A stretch of DNA of 64,000 bases from Papaver somniferum (lineage: Eukaryota > Streptophyta > Magnoliopsida > Ranunculales > Papaveraceae): NCBI RefSeq assembly GCF_003573695.1, contig NW_020621936.1:10292001-10356000 (forward strand), given 5' to 3'. Each line of letters opens with the position of its first letter. Position 1 is the stretch's first letter. A program made the position numbers and the translations under genes. The notes beneath the pieces are model-generated. The model ran no database searches and was not told the origin of the DNA. It saw only the letters and a list, made by a program, of their open reading frames with translations. This document shows, in pieces, positions 1-11,313 of the stretch.

Positions 1-1230
1 ATTAGCTTGAATATAATCAGGTTTTCATCTAAAAGTGAATATTGAATGCCTTGTTACTAAGCTAACATTTATTGCAAACCTTGATTTGAAAGACTATATA
101 AGGAAGAATTCTAGCAACTGGGAAACCTAATCCACACACCTTCTGTGTGATACTAGTTGTATTAGCTAGATTCTATTCTTCTTTAACCTTAGGTTTCTTC
201 TTGAAAACCAGGTTAACGACTTAAAGATTTCATTGGGATTGTGAAGCTAGACCGATACTACTTTCTCGTAGTTGTGTGATCTGATCTTGCTGACTCTATC
301 GTCTTGAGTACAATCGTAACGATTGGGTTGAGATTAATATCTCCGATAGGCAAGATATAAAAGTAGTCACAAACATATTTGTCTCATCGTTTGTGATTCC
401 ACAATATCTTATTTCGCCGCGTCGATTAAGATTATTGTGAGGTGATTGATTATACTAGGATGTTCCTCAGGAATATAAGTCCGGGTTATCAATTGGTTCC
501 TGTTCACCTTGATTTATCAAAAGACGGAACAAAACTCGTAGGTATTTCTGTGGGAGACAGATTTATCTATTATCGTAGACTTTTCTGTGTGATACAGATT
601 TGTTTATTGTCTACGACTTTGGGTTGTAGCAACTGTTAGTTGTGGGTGAGATCATCTAAGGGAATCAAGTGCGTAGTATCATGCTGGGATCAGAGACATA
701 AGGAGCGCAACTGTACCTTGGATCAATGTGAGATTGTTTGGGGTTCAACTACAGTCCAGAACGAAGTTAGTTTGTAGTAGGCTAGTGTCTGTAGCGGATT
801 AATACAATGTGTGTTCAATCTGGACTACGTCCCGGGGTTTTTCTGCATTTTCGGTTTCCTCGTTAACAAAATTATGGTATCTGTGTTATTTCTATTCTAC
901 ATTATATTTTGTTATATAATTAAAATATCACAGGTTATGCGTTGTATCGATCAATTGTGAAATCCAACCTTTGGTTGTTGATTGGAAATTGATTGATCCT
1001 TGGATATTGGTCTTTGGTACCATCCAAGTTTATATCTCTTGTATTTGATATAGTCTCACAAGTTTCTATTTGATTGAGCATAGATCAAATCGAGTGATAG
1101 AGATATTAACTCTTTGATATACTTCATTAAGAGTGAGTCTAGTTGATTCTCTTTAAAGTATATTTGAGTTAGTCCATACAAATTGCTAATCGAAATATTG
1201 GGTGAGGTTGTTGTACCCCCGCTTTTTTCA
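1..1230 (+). repeat. Copia-type LTR, 3' half, forward orientation
   Basis: This segment aligns by eye with the last ~1.2 kb of the complete LTR at 23310-25749, sharing the TATA-like region, the block around the tandem words CTTAGTTGTGGGTGAG and the terminal GCGAAATATTGGGTG...CCCCCGCTTTTTTCA. It ends in CA at 1230. The 5' part lies outside the window. A TATA-like ACTATATAAGG at 93-103 is the probable LTR promoter. No coding frame is credible here. Confidence 0.8.
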
Positions 1231-2814
1231 CTAACAACCACACCCAACAATTCGTTTGGCAATCTGAGATGACTAAATGTAATATACTTTCTAGAGAATC
1301 AACTAGACATTCAGACTCAATCTAGAGAAAGGAATATACAAGAGTTTATATCTCTAACTCTTAATTCAATCCGCAATCAGCAAATAGAAATCTGCGAGCC
1401 TGATTGAATATAAGAGGAGTAACTTGAACGGTACCAAAGACCAATGTTCAAGGATCAATCAATTTCAATCAACAACCAAAGGATGGATTTCCCAATTGAT
1501 CGATTCAACGCACAACCTATGATATTTCAATTATATAACAAAATATAATGCAGAAAAGAAATAACACAGACACCAGAATTTTGTTAACGAGGAAACCGCA
1601 AATGCAGAAAAACCCCGGGACCTAGTACAGATTGAACACACATTGTATTAAACCGCTATAGGCACTAGCCTACTACCAATGAACTTCGGACTGGACTGTA
1701 GTTGAACCCTAATCAATATCACACTAATTCAAGGTATAGTTGCGCTCCTTACGTCTCTAATCCCAGCAGGATACTACACACTTGATTCCCTTAGTTGATC
1801 TCACCCACAAGAGTTGCTACGAGCCAAACTCGAAGACTTGATAAAAAAAAGTGTCTCACACAAAAAAGCATGTTGGAATGGATAAATCTGTCTCCTATGA
1901 TTTTTGTTCTGTCTTTTGATAAATCAAGGTGAACATGAACCAATTGATAAACTGGACTTATATTCCCGAAGAACATCCAAGTTATCAATCACCTCACAAT
2001 AATCTAAATCGTATGATGACGAAACTAGATATTTTGGAATCACAAACGATGAGACGAAGATGTTTGTGATTACTTTTTATCTTGCCTATCGGAGAAATTA
2101 ATCTCGAGCAAATCTTAGAGAAGATAGTACTCAAACGATAAAATCGGGCAAGATCAAAACACATAACTACAAAGAGCAATAGTTGCGTCTGGCTTCACAA
2201 TCCCAATGAAGTCTTTGAAGTCGTTAACCTACAGGGTCTCGATAGAAACCTAAGGTTAAACGAGAATTGACTCTAGCTTATGCAACTAGTAACACACAAG
2301 AGGTGTGGGGATTATGTTTCCCAGTTGCTAGAGTTCTCCTTTATATAGTTTTCAAATCAGGGTTTGCAATCTAAGTTACCTTGGTAACAAAGCATTCAAT
2401 ATTCACCGTTAGATGAAAAACCTGATTCGACAAGCTAATATCTTTCAACCGTTAGAACGAACTTAGCTTGTTACACACAAATAAAATTTACCCTCATTTA
2501 GGTTTATGTAACCGTACCCAAACGTGTACACCATGTTGGCTCAACAATATATAACCGAAGTTAGCCATATGATTACTCTCATATCAACCTTATTCATCTT
2601 AACCATAACTAATTAAATTGACTCAAATGAAACTAGTTAAAGAGTCATTCAATTGATATATTCTCATAGAAGTATACAATAACACAATCGAAACAAAATC
2701 GGTTTGATTCACTCGAATCAATTCATGAACATTATATCCACGGTTTGCAAAAATTGCATTCCTTATTATATAAATGTTTAATTTCATGTACACAACCGAT
2801 TTAAAAAGTAACCC

Positions 2815-3025
2815 ACCCAAGTGTGCAAACGGGTACGCATACTTAAGTAGCCGGTCCGAGTTTGGTTACGACAGTACGCGTACGAGTGCGCATAACAATT
2901 CACACTTCCAAACTCCAGCAGAAATTCACGGTGGTGAAACTTCCACCAGTATGCGTACGGGTACGCATACTTGCACATACATCAGCAACCGCCAGTACGC
3001 GTACGAGTACGCATACTTCAGGCTC
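2815..3025. repeat. CG-rich short inverted motifs inside LTR U3
   Basis: Several copies of AGTACGCGTACGAGT and related words occur. One is a perfect 10-bp inverted repeat: GTATGCGTAC at 2949-2958 and GTACGCATAC at 2961-2970, separated by GG. The corresponding place in the LTR at 23310-25749 (about 23930-24130) has instead copies of AGTCCGCGAACT. The module is positionally conserved but its motif differs between copies. Confidence 0.6.
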
Positions 3026-3228
3026 CCGGTTTTGGACTTACACAAAAATGTGATAACACACTATGTTTATATCCAAACATAGTTACTTGATTTTAAACTC
3101 TTTATTTCAATCATTGGAACTTTCTTAGAGGATGACAATAGTCGTTTTCACATACTATTAGCATCAACGCGATTTTCAAGTTATTGAAATTATCATAATG
3201 AAACGTCCCAAGTCTTCACTAAATGATT

Positions 3229-3231
3229 GTA
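3229..3231. repeat. CACTA target-site duplication, left copy (GTA)
   Basis: GTA directly precedes the CACTA terminus at 3232 and is repeated at 7662-7664 directly after the other terminus. Three-base duplications are typical of CACTA insertions. Confidence 0.75.
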
Positions 3232-3236
3232 CACTA

Positions 3237-3520
3237 TAACATTTTTAGGGATTAGCAACGGAGTCTGACCGTTGCTGACCGGGGTCGCAACGGCGGAGTG
3301 ACGTTTCAAAACACGGTGTTGCAGTTTTTCGCAACGACATAGGCTCCGTTGCGACTCTTGGTCAGCAACGGATATTTGCAAAGTACTGCGCCATTGCGAC
3401 CCTGTTTATTCGCAACCAAGATCTGTCGTTCCTAAGCTGTTTCTAGTTACAGGAATACCCCTACCTGGAACTGAAATGTTATTGGTTCTGGTTCTAATTA
3501 GCAACAGATCACAACGTTGC
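3237..3520. repeat. CACTA left subterminal repeats
   Basis: The words GCAACGG, GTTGCGAC and GTCGCAACG recur in both orientations several times within this stretch, and similar words occur at about 7605-7640 near the other end. Subterminal motif clusters of this kind are known transposase-binding regions in CACTA elements; the role here is inferred. Confidence 0.6.
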
Positions 3521-4980
3521 TAATATTTTGCAACATAAAAAAAAAGGTCAAGTCTTCATTGACCTGGTCAAAATCCATTTCCCCCCTGCAGTTACCCGGT
3601 TCCCCACATTCATCATTTCCACATATATACATTCGTTCATTCAATATACAAAACTGTATCATATTATGAAAATGGACTCTTCAATTGATTTTAACAACAA
3701 GTATGAGTGAGTATTTGATACAAACTATGTCATTCATTTAATGGACATACACAGAAACATACTTAGTTCCTAAGTTTAGTTTGTATAAAGTTCTGAAATT
3801 CCTATGTTCTTCCAACTTAAATCTCTATAAGGAGACACTAATTATAACTTACAAATCTTGTAGCTGCTAAGGGACCTAATGGCTGCTGCTTTGCTGCTTT
3901 GTTCTCCAATCTTTCTGATCTCACAACAGAGCATCATTCAATTAACCTGCGAACAAAACATCACAAATTAATCAGATATCCAGTATGCTTATAAAGATCG
4001 AGTCAAAGACTAATAGGCTATATAATCAAATCAAAAGAACCCACATACTTCACACTAACACATAACTTATGCAAGAGATTGAAAGTATCAATTACACTCA
4101 ATGAAACTGTATGCCTCTATAGTGGCTATTTCTGAATCAACAATCTCAATGAAAACCATCGTAAACAAACAATGAATAAGAGGATTTCAAGAATAACAAG
4201 TGATTAAGAAACTTCAAGATCTACTATTATCGAAGGCATTTGACATGTCCACCAGAATCTCGGCAGTTCAAGTGATTAACAATAGATGCATCAGCTGTAC
4301 CATATTAACAATAGTTGCTATCCAGGCATTACAAATAGAAAAGAATTGCTAGTAATAGCAGCTTGAATAATGTCACTTGGGCATTACAATTCACATATTC
4401 TGTTCTTTTTTTTCTCAAAGTCATGTCACATATTCCTATATCCCCTGGTAGATGACCAAACTTAATGAAAGTGTAAGCTATAAGCAACACAGGATAACAT
4501 GCGTAAGGACTGAGCTTTTTTGAAGTTATAATTTCAGTATAACAAAGTGTAATAAATTCAAAACTATCACAGGTTGAATTCTGATGAATGTATTAAAATA
4601 TTGGTTAGAAAGTTATAAGTTATAACAATCACTTATAAGCATCATTCGAAGGCAAAACAGAAATACTACTCAAGTTTCGGGAAAGTCATGCCAGCTAGCG
4701 AACTCAAGTTTCGGCAATATCTGCAGCAAACCTATCATAGATGAACTAATAAAGTATCAAACTCTGCCATGACTTACTTGCATACATGACTAGTACTGGT
4801 CACAAACAATTAACATCAACACTTCAATGTTTACTAAGAGCAGAAAATTATAAAATTTTGAGACAACAAAAGTAAATTTGTACAAGGAAATAAATCAAAA
4901 TCAGATATGGTATTTAATGTAGCCATAAAAGGACGAAACTGAATAAATTGAAAATTACTTAGTGAAGAAGAAAAATATAT
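3521..4980. other. CACTA interior without recognisable gene
   Basis: This AT-rich stretch shows no frame or motif that I recognise. It may include intron or 3' flank of the captured helicase fragment, which ends at about 4981 on the minus strand. Confidence 0.5.
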
Positions 4981-5596
4981 CTTGGTAAGATCAAGGTTGA
5001 TCACATGAGCAACTCTAGTGACATCTAAACCACGAGATGCAACATCTATGGCGACCTGGACAGTGAATTTGGAGGTTAAGTCGTTGCAGGGGTGAAACAC
5101 ATTTATTTAAGTTAATTCAGATACAGAAGAGCATGGAGATACCAGAATATTAGCTAAGCTATTTCGAAAATTGCGAAGACCTGCTTCTCTTCTTTCACTT
5201 TGGCTACGACCAGCATGAAGAGAAACAACGTGCAGACCTTGCGCTATCAGGGCTTCTGCAACTTCATCACACCTAGTTTGAAACATCATATTAACATTAC
5301 TTGTCAGCATATCATAGGCGCTTCAAAAGTTCAAGTCATCAATCATGCAAAAAGGTCATTACCTTCCTTTCAACAAAAAGGTAATACATCATCTGAAAGC
5401 CAAAAGGTAACCAATAAATGGTATGTACTATTAGACACAAGCATACACACGGTTTCACACTGAAAATGCGACGCTAATGAAAACCAAAAAACCAGAAATA
5501 ACAAAAGTAGGGAGTTCAAGTAAGAAGCTAGACCTCTCTTATATGTGGCTCGAACCCCATGTCCAACATTTTGTCATCCTCATCCAAAACAAGGTA
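4981..5596 (-). pseudogene. Captured DEAD-box RNA helicase fragment (three exons with introns)
   Basis: Read on the minus strand, three exon-like blocks follow the order of a DEAD-box helicase. Block 5596-5534 gives YLVLDEDDKMLDMGFEP, which is motif II with DEAD changed to DEDD. Block 5272-5143 gives CDEVAEALIAQGLHVVSLHA then RSQSE and ANIL, from the start of the C-terminal RecA lobe. Block 5055-4981 gives DVASRGLDV and VAHVINLDL, motif V. Blocks 2 and 3 are preceded by AG acceptors (CTAG at 5276-5273, CCAG at 5059-5056), and GT donors follow blocks 1 and 2, so genomic DNA was captured rather than a processed transcript. There is no Walker A block and no HRIGRTGR motif, so the product cannot be a working helicase. 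The exact family member was not determined. The kinase fragment just upstream is on the same strand, so a chimeric transcript is possible. Confidence 0.75.
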
Positions 5597-5747
5597 CTGA
5601 TTTGTTAGTTACGAACAATCAAAAATACAAGACAATACAAAAGAGATAACAGAAACAACACATATTTCCATTAATCCTTGAAAACCATTGGCAGTAAGCC
5701 AGTACCAAGTCATGTGAACCTTTTTTATTGGCAGTAGCTTGAATTTG

Positions 5748-5991
5748 AGACAACCCATGTTCTTTCTTTGTCACAACTTTTTCAAAGAGCTCCCCTCCAG
5801 TGACAAACTCCAAAACGATAAAACTCTTTGCCTTGCTTCCCATCACCTAAACCAAGAGAATATATCATTTACAAAGATGATAAAAAATAAAATAGAGATA
5901 GCCTAGAGACACAAGCAAGCACTATGATTCCCATCACTTGAACGATGTATGGGTGCTTTATCAGCTTCATTGTTGAGATTTCTCTCCTTAT
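5748..5991 (-). pseudogene. Captured CIPK/SnRK3-like protein kinase fragment (two exons)
   Basis: Minus-strand exon 5991-5938 reads IRREISTMKLIKHPYIVQ after a CTGCAG acceptor. Exon 5846-5748, after a GGTTTAG acceptor, reads VMGSKAKSFIVLEFVTGG then ELFEKVV. These match the start and hinge of the kinase N-lobe of CBL-interacting protein kinases, where IVLEFVTGGELF is highly characteristic. The intron 5937-5847 is retained, with a weak donor GTGATG. The glycine loop, the catalytic HRD/DFG region and the regulatory NAF domain are absent, so this is a dead fragment inside the CACTA element. It lies immediately upstream of, and on the same strand as, the helicase fragment. Confidence 0.75.
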
Positions 5992-5997
5992 CTGCAG

Positions 5998-7340
5998 ATG
6001 TAACATAAGAAATTTCAACGAGTGTTACAGTCTTACACAGGTAAATTACTAAACAACCACACAACCATGTATGGCTTTAACATAGCATAAGATCTCTGAG
6101 TCAACTAGCATATAACGTTAATGTAAGCAAGGCATTATATAACGTTCAAGAAATTAGCTAATCAGGTGAACTGGCTTGTTAAGCAATAGTCTATTGGTGT
6201 AAGACAAACCAGATTGGAAATATTAAACAACATCAATATTTCCAATCTAATTGGCAATGTTAAGCAACATCAAGCTGCTCAATACAATTTTTTTAGCCAA
6301 CAAACTTCAGATAAGAAGCATACAAAACAGTCATGGGGTTGAGATGAAAACAGAGAAACCTTTTAAATTACTAAAATGAATCAGTTAGGTCTAGAAACGA
6401 AAAATGAAGTTAATTTCTCACCTAGCCCATGCTCAATGGTTAATCAACACCAAAAACTCCATCATCATTACCTGCAATGCCATAACCTGCCGTCATCTTA
6501 ACTTCACATACCACCAGCAGTTCCCATCTAGCACAATCAACTCCTACACACAACATCATCTCATCCAACATCTTCTCAGCACCTCAAACACCACCAACAG
6601 AAACCTATCCTCTATCACAAGTTTGTACTACAATCCATACATTCCCTGCATCAAACCTTAACTTCAATATCTCAGAACTCCTTCTAGGTCTTCTGCTACT
6701 GCAATTTCTCCACCAGATTTCACCTACAGTGCATCAAGCATTAATAACAACTTCAATTGAAGTATTGAGGAAGAACAAGAAACCCTAATTTTGAATTTCT
6801 CTAAATTTATTCTTCAAAATAACAGAATCACCACCATCAATTCTTAAGATCAACTCAAACCCTAATAGCAGTTCTTCCATTATTAGTACCACCCTAATTC
6901 CTCTCGATCGCCTTTACAGATTCATTAAACAGAAACCCTTCTGCTTAAATCTAACCCGAGCTTCAATCTTCATCAACTGCAACTTATCACCATCACCATC
7001 ACCTTCTCTTCAATGATTACTCTAACTCTTCTTACACAACACCGGCTCAACTCATCACATTCTCCTCAACGGGTTCATCCTTGTATTTGCGAGTTTAAGA
7101 AATTAAAAACTGAAATTGAAAACAACAAATTTACAAATGAAACACTAAAATCGATAAACTGAAATCGAAATCTTAAAATCGAAAATAGCAGACTCACAGA
7201 TAAAAACCTAAAATCGATAAACTAAAAAGAGAAAAATAGATTCACAGCTGAAACCCTAGAAATCAAAATATCTAAAATTGCAAAATCTATAAACCCTATA
7301 AACTGAAACAAAAGGATTATTAAAGAGACTTAAAACCTGG
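5998..7340. other. CACTA interior, unassigned; possible captured 5' region
   Basis: No kinase or helicase exon was recognised here. The part at about 6400-7120 is rich in CATCATCACC and CTTCAAC runs and has GAAACCCTAATTTTG-like words, as seen in plant 5'-UTRs, so it could be the captured leader or promoter of one of the fragments. This is inference only. Confidence 0.35.
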
Positions 7341-7661
7341 TAGATTTCAGTGGTTTTAGATTGAAAGAGATGACAGAGATGAGTTCTTCAGAGCTCCAGT
7401 TCTGTGGAGAGGAGATGAAAAGAGATGAGGTTCTGCGGAGGAGAAAATATGTGAAGGAAAAAACGATGAGGAAGGGATATAGGATAACTTTGGCTGAAGG
7501 GTGGAAACAAAAAGAAGCATACTTGACCCAAGTTTGTCTTGGGCGTAATTATCAGTGCCAGTGTTCCCGATCACACACATGTTTCACGCGCTTGAACGCT
7601 GAGCAGTTGCGACTAGTGCCGTCGCTAATCTGGGTTGCAAATCCCTTAAAATGGTGTAGTG

Positions 7662-7664
7662 GTA
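7662..7664. repeat. CACTA target-site duplication, right copy (GTA)
   Basis: GTA follows the TAGTG terminus and matches 3229-3231. LTR sequence resumes at 7665. Confidence 0.75.
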
Positions 7665-8139
7665 TTACACAAACCATGTAAGATGTTACTCGGAAACTTT
7701 CATATGATTATATTCTGACTTTCGTCTAGAATGTAAGATGAACTTGGGAGAAGCAAAAGCTTGCCAACACATATTTCGAGAAATATGTAAGCGAGTTAAG
7801 CTCAACTCGAAATCTCAAATGTGTACAATAGAAAACTATATCGTAACACGACTTATGTCTCAATATAGGATATAGAGTAGAAATAGACTTTCCAAGTGAT
7901 AGATGAGTTTCAGTCTCCACATACCTTTTGTTGATGAAGTTCCACAAGCTCCCCTTATTAGTTCTCTGTCTTCAAACGATGAACGCCGTGAAGTCTAATG
8001 CTCAACTACACAATCTATTTCCTAGTCTGAGATATCTACAAATATGCTAGAAATCAAGACTTATAGTTTTGATTACTAACATTGACAAACATGCTTGAGA
8101 TAGCAACGCATGCGAGTTCGACCGAGCAATGCTCTAATA

Positions 8140-9091
8140 ATTTCCCCCTTTGTCAATTTTAGTGAGAAAACTATCAATACATATGGATCACAAAATAAAT
8201 AAAAACTTTGTAGATTCTCATCCAAATGCTTGATCTCCTTGGCATCTTCAACACGACTCGAAATCTTCGTCACTTCCAAGTACTCCATGATTGTAAACGT
8301 GTTCAACTCAGCATCATAGTTGTTGAATATTTGTACGTAGCGATAACAATGAGAAAACCAGTGCTCTCAATCATTGTTATACAGTGTCATAGTATTATTA
8401 CACAACATCAAAGTTCAATTGTATCACAACTTTGACAATAATACTATGGTGATATGTATCACTCCCCCTTAGTCAATACTTCATCTCGATATGAAAACCA
8501 CCTCCCCTTACATAATGATCCGTAAACCATATGTGTTTGTAGTATGAAACTACACATTAATTATCCCCCTTTTTGTCAATGTAATTGGCAAAGGTACGAA
8601 GACTAGTGGGATCCTCATGAAATTTCCATAGAGATTCTTCATGACCAAACATACCAACAAATTTAGATGCAATCATAACGCCGAAGCTAAATGCAGTCAT
8701 CGAGGAGTTTATAAAGATACAAGATAAACCCTATAATATTCCACAGCCACACTCCCCACAAAGATATGGCGATTAAGTACAAGTTCAAAAACAAACTCTC
8801 CCCCATAAAATGTCATTCCCGAAAGAACAACAAAGGTGGCCTTGATTTTACAAGAAAATAAAGATTTCTTTAGATATAACCAAATCATATGAAGACATGA
8901 ATTTCTATCCAAAAATCTCAATTGAATCAACCACAAAAATGATCAATTCAATTGGTCATACTCGACATAAGAAAACTTACGGATCAACACACATACACAA
9001 AGATGTGGATCAGGGAAGATCAATACTGCAGAATAAACAAGGATCCATTCTATTTTTCGTAACTATTTGCACAATCACATATAATAGAGTT
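8140..9091 (-). mobile_element. Inverted Copia internal region with polypurine tract
   Basis: On the minus strand GACAAAGGGGGAAAT (8154-8140) immediately precedes the LTR start, as a polypurine tract should. The rest aligns by eye with about 22530-23309 of element A, including the GGGGGAGAGTT and TGCGGGGAGTG words, but in reverse. No gag or pol frame is present. The segment stops at the next LTR at 9092. The place of A's long G-run is only five C in this copy (about 8799-8803). Confidence 0.7.
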
Positions 9092-11313
9092 TATTAGAGC
9101 ATAGCTCGGTTGAACCCGCCAAGCATTGGTATGTCAAGTTTGGTTGTCATATTTTAGTGAATCAAAACTCATTTAAAGAGTCGTTTGATTATGTACTAGA
9201 GTCAACTTCGTATAGGTTAGCTTCAAGTATTAGGATATGAGACATTACAAGTATTGCGAAGACTTGAAGAAGTGAAGAAGCAAGGATCTACAACGACAAC
9301 ATCATCCTTCCACTTGAGGTTAGTGATATTTGACTTTAACTGTTTCATTCCCTAACATATCTTTCAAGTCGTGCATATTGAAAACATAACTGCGAAGCAT
9401 GAATGATTGAACTCTAGTTAGACGTAGTATTAAGGAATACAATACGAAGTTTATTGCTTAAATCGTTAAAGTTTGTATATAAGACATCAACATAATCGTT
9501 TGAATGCTATTGTGGTTATGTATGGGTATGAGATGAAGATTTCATCCTTGGAAACAATGTTTTACATTCGTTTAAAGGAAGTACATTCATGAACTTGTTT
9601 TGTGAATCGAAAGGGAAATCGCTAGGCTTGGTATTGTGATTCATTGCATATATTTTGAACTACCAATATGTGTGATTAGTATAACCGCTCATGACTTGTT
9701 TATGTTCTTGGTAAAACTACTCACAAGGCCTGACTTTTGTTTGTATGACTTTTATTAAAAATCATAAGTTAAGAATCCTGGATCGAAATATAAGTTAAGA
9801 ATCTTTTAATTAAGGTTACTAATTTTATTTTCATAAAAACGAAAATTGGTAATGTACATTTACTAACTGGAGATTTTTTAAGAGATTTTCGGTCAACGTT
9901 TGGACAAAGCATTTCCAGGAATTATGGAAACTGAATCTGGAATATATTGAATACCTTGAGAATTTTTTCGGTTTTTGAAATTCCTTGGTGTCAAAACTTC
10001 CTTGGTCTATAAATACCAAAGTTTGCATTTCGAGTAAACTAATCCTCAGAGCCAGCAGAACTACCTAGTTGTGTTGTTACTGGTGGAACCGCCTATTTGG
10101 AGAGGAAAGTAACCTAATTAGGTGAATCTCTTACGGCCTTTCAATTTAAAGACTTCTGTGGGATTGAGAAGATCTATTAGTACCGTTGGTGGGAAACTAG
10201 ATAATTGCGGTTTATTATTAGTTTTCGATTCATTTGATTGACTAACAGATGTTGAACTTTGATTGCACCTAGTTTGCTTATGCTTGAGAATCTTCTCTTC
10301 TGATATAAGATCCACTCAAACTAGATCGAAGTTTCGACGGGGATCTTCAGACTGTTTGTAAATCTAAATACGTCTTGTGATAATTCATTGTTAATACACT
10401 TCGTTCTGTGCGTGATTGATCACAAGAGATTCAAGTTGATTGTGTACAAGTGTTTATTAAAGATCTAAGAAGATTTGAAGACAAAGAAGGCTTTGAAGAT
10501 TTCTGATTTGGGTTCATAATCTTTGGTGTGCACAATACTTGTTTATGTTAAAGAGGATCCAACTATAATCAGTTTATCCTTGTGGTAGATTGAATTGCTT
10601 AGTTGAGTAGATCGGCATCAATACGATTCTTTGTGATTCAAGGTATTGATTGCAATAGGCGATTACTTTGGTAGTCGTTAGTGGATAGATCTAAGGACCT
10701 GACAAAGGAGTTTACTGAGATAAACGGAAGAGCCTTTTGTCTAACTCACATCACTTGGTTGAATAGAGTTGATACCAAACAGATTCGTTGTTTCTTTACT
10801 GTTTGGAATACGAACCAAAAGAATCGTTCCAAGTACGTGACTTATTCATAGGTCGGAGGCGTGGGAATACAGATGGAACTAGGTTAACTATAGGTTTAGT
10901 TGCTTGGTATCAACTATACGAAGTTGGTTTATTTTGTATAGAGGCTCAATCCTAAGATTATTCAATTATCGACTAGGTCCCGGGGTTTTTCTGCATTTGC
11001 GGTTTACTCGTTAACAAAATCTTGTTGTGTCTTTTACTTTTATATTTCTGCATTATAATTATTTTATTATAATTAGAAGTAAAATACACAAACGTTAATT
11101 CCTATTTACTTGATAGTAATCCTATTGTGTTTGGTTAAGTCCGAACCCTTTATCAAGTAAACATACTTCGTTGTTGTATTGTCTTGATCTCGTATCCATA
11201 GACGATCACATGAAGTGTGAACCGATTAGTTGTATTGTCTCGACTCAGTCCATAAACAATCATTTTCGGAGAAAGGACTTATAGGTGGAAAAGTTTTAGA
11301 TTGAGGTATATTT
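9092..11313 (+). repeat. Related Copia LTR, copy G1, lacking its 3' end
   Basis: It begins TATTAGAGCATAGCTCGGTT and shares with the other Copia LTRs the block GGGGTTTTTCTGCATTTGCGG (about 10983-11003). A TATA-like CTATAAATACC lies at about 10008-10018. The usual end, GCTAATCGAAATATTGGG to TTTTTCA, is missing because copy G2 starts at 11314. Several hundred bases in the middle differ from G2, so these are diverged subfamily members. Confidence 0.65.

Larger units (their letters stand above)
3232..7661. mobile_element. CACTA (EnSpm-type) DNA transposon, non-autonomous, carrying host gene fragments
   Basis: The left end CACTATAACATTTTTAGGG (3232-3250) is mirrored by the right end, whose reverse complement from 7661 begins CACTACACCATTTTAAGGG. 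Both ends carry subterminal GCAACGG/GTTGCGAC words. GTA flanks both sides, and the interrupted Copia LTR resumes at 7665. At 4430 bp it is too short for an autonomous element, and I see no transposase frame. Its middle holds exons of a kinase and an RNA helicase with introns, so it is best called a gene-capturing CACTA. It is younger than the LTR it interrupts. Confidence 0.8.
1231..8139 (-). repeat. Copia-type LTR, reverse orientation, split by a CACTA element
   Basis: On the minus strand this is nearly a complete LTR of the same family as 1-1230 and 23310-25749. It starts at 8139 (TATTAGAGCATTGCTCGG, with the expected TG mutated to TA) just after a purine-rich tract and runs down to 1231. 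The last ~15 bp of the LTR end are missing at 1231. Removing the CACTA element and one TSD copy leaves about 2476 bp, close to the 2440 bp of the intact LTR at 23310-25749. The LTR body occupies 1231-3231 and 7665-8139. Confidence 0.8.

Noticed and set aside
2774..3082. 102-codon frame in the inverted LTR
   Set aside because: It is produced by the TACGCGTACG repeats and lacks stops only because of composition.
6404..6661. 85-codon frame in the CACTA interior
   Set aside because: Rich in H, N, S and T from CATCACC-like repeats, with no domain; probably captured untranslated sequence.
7361..7681. 106-codon frame near the right CACTA end
   Set aside because: It crosses the transposon terminus and has no domain; the minus strand is equally open.
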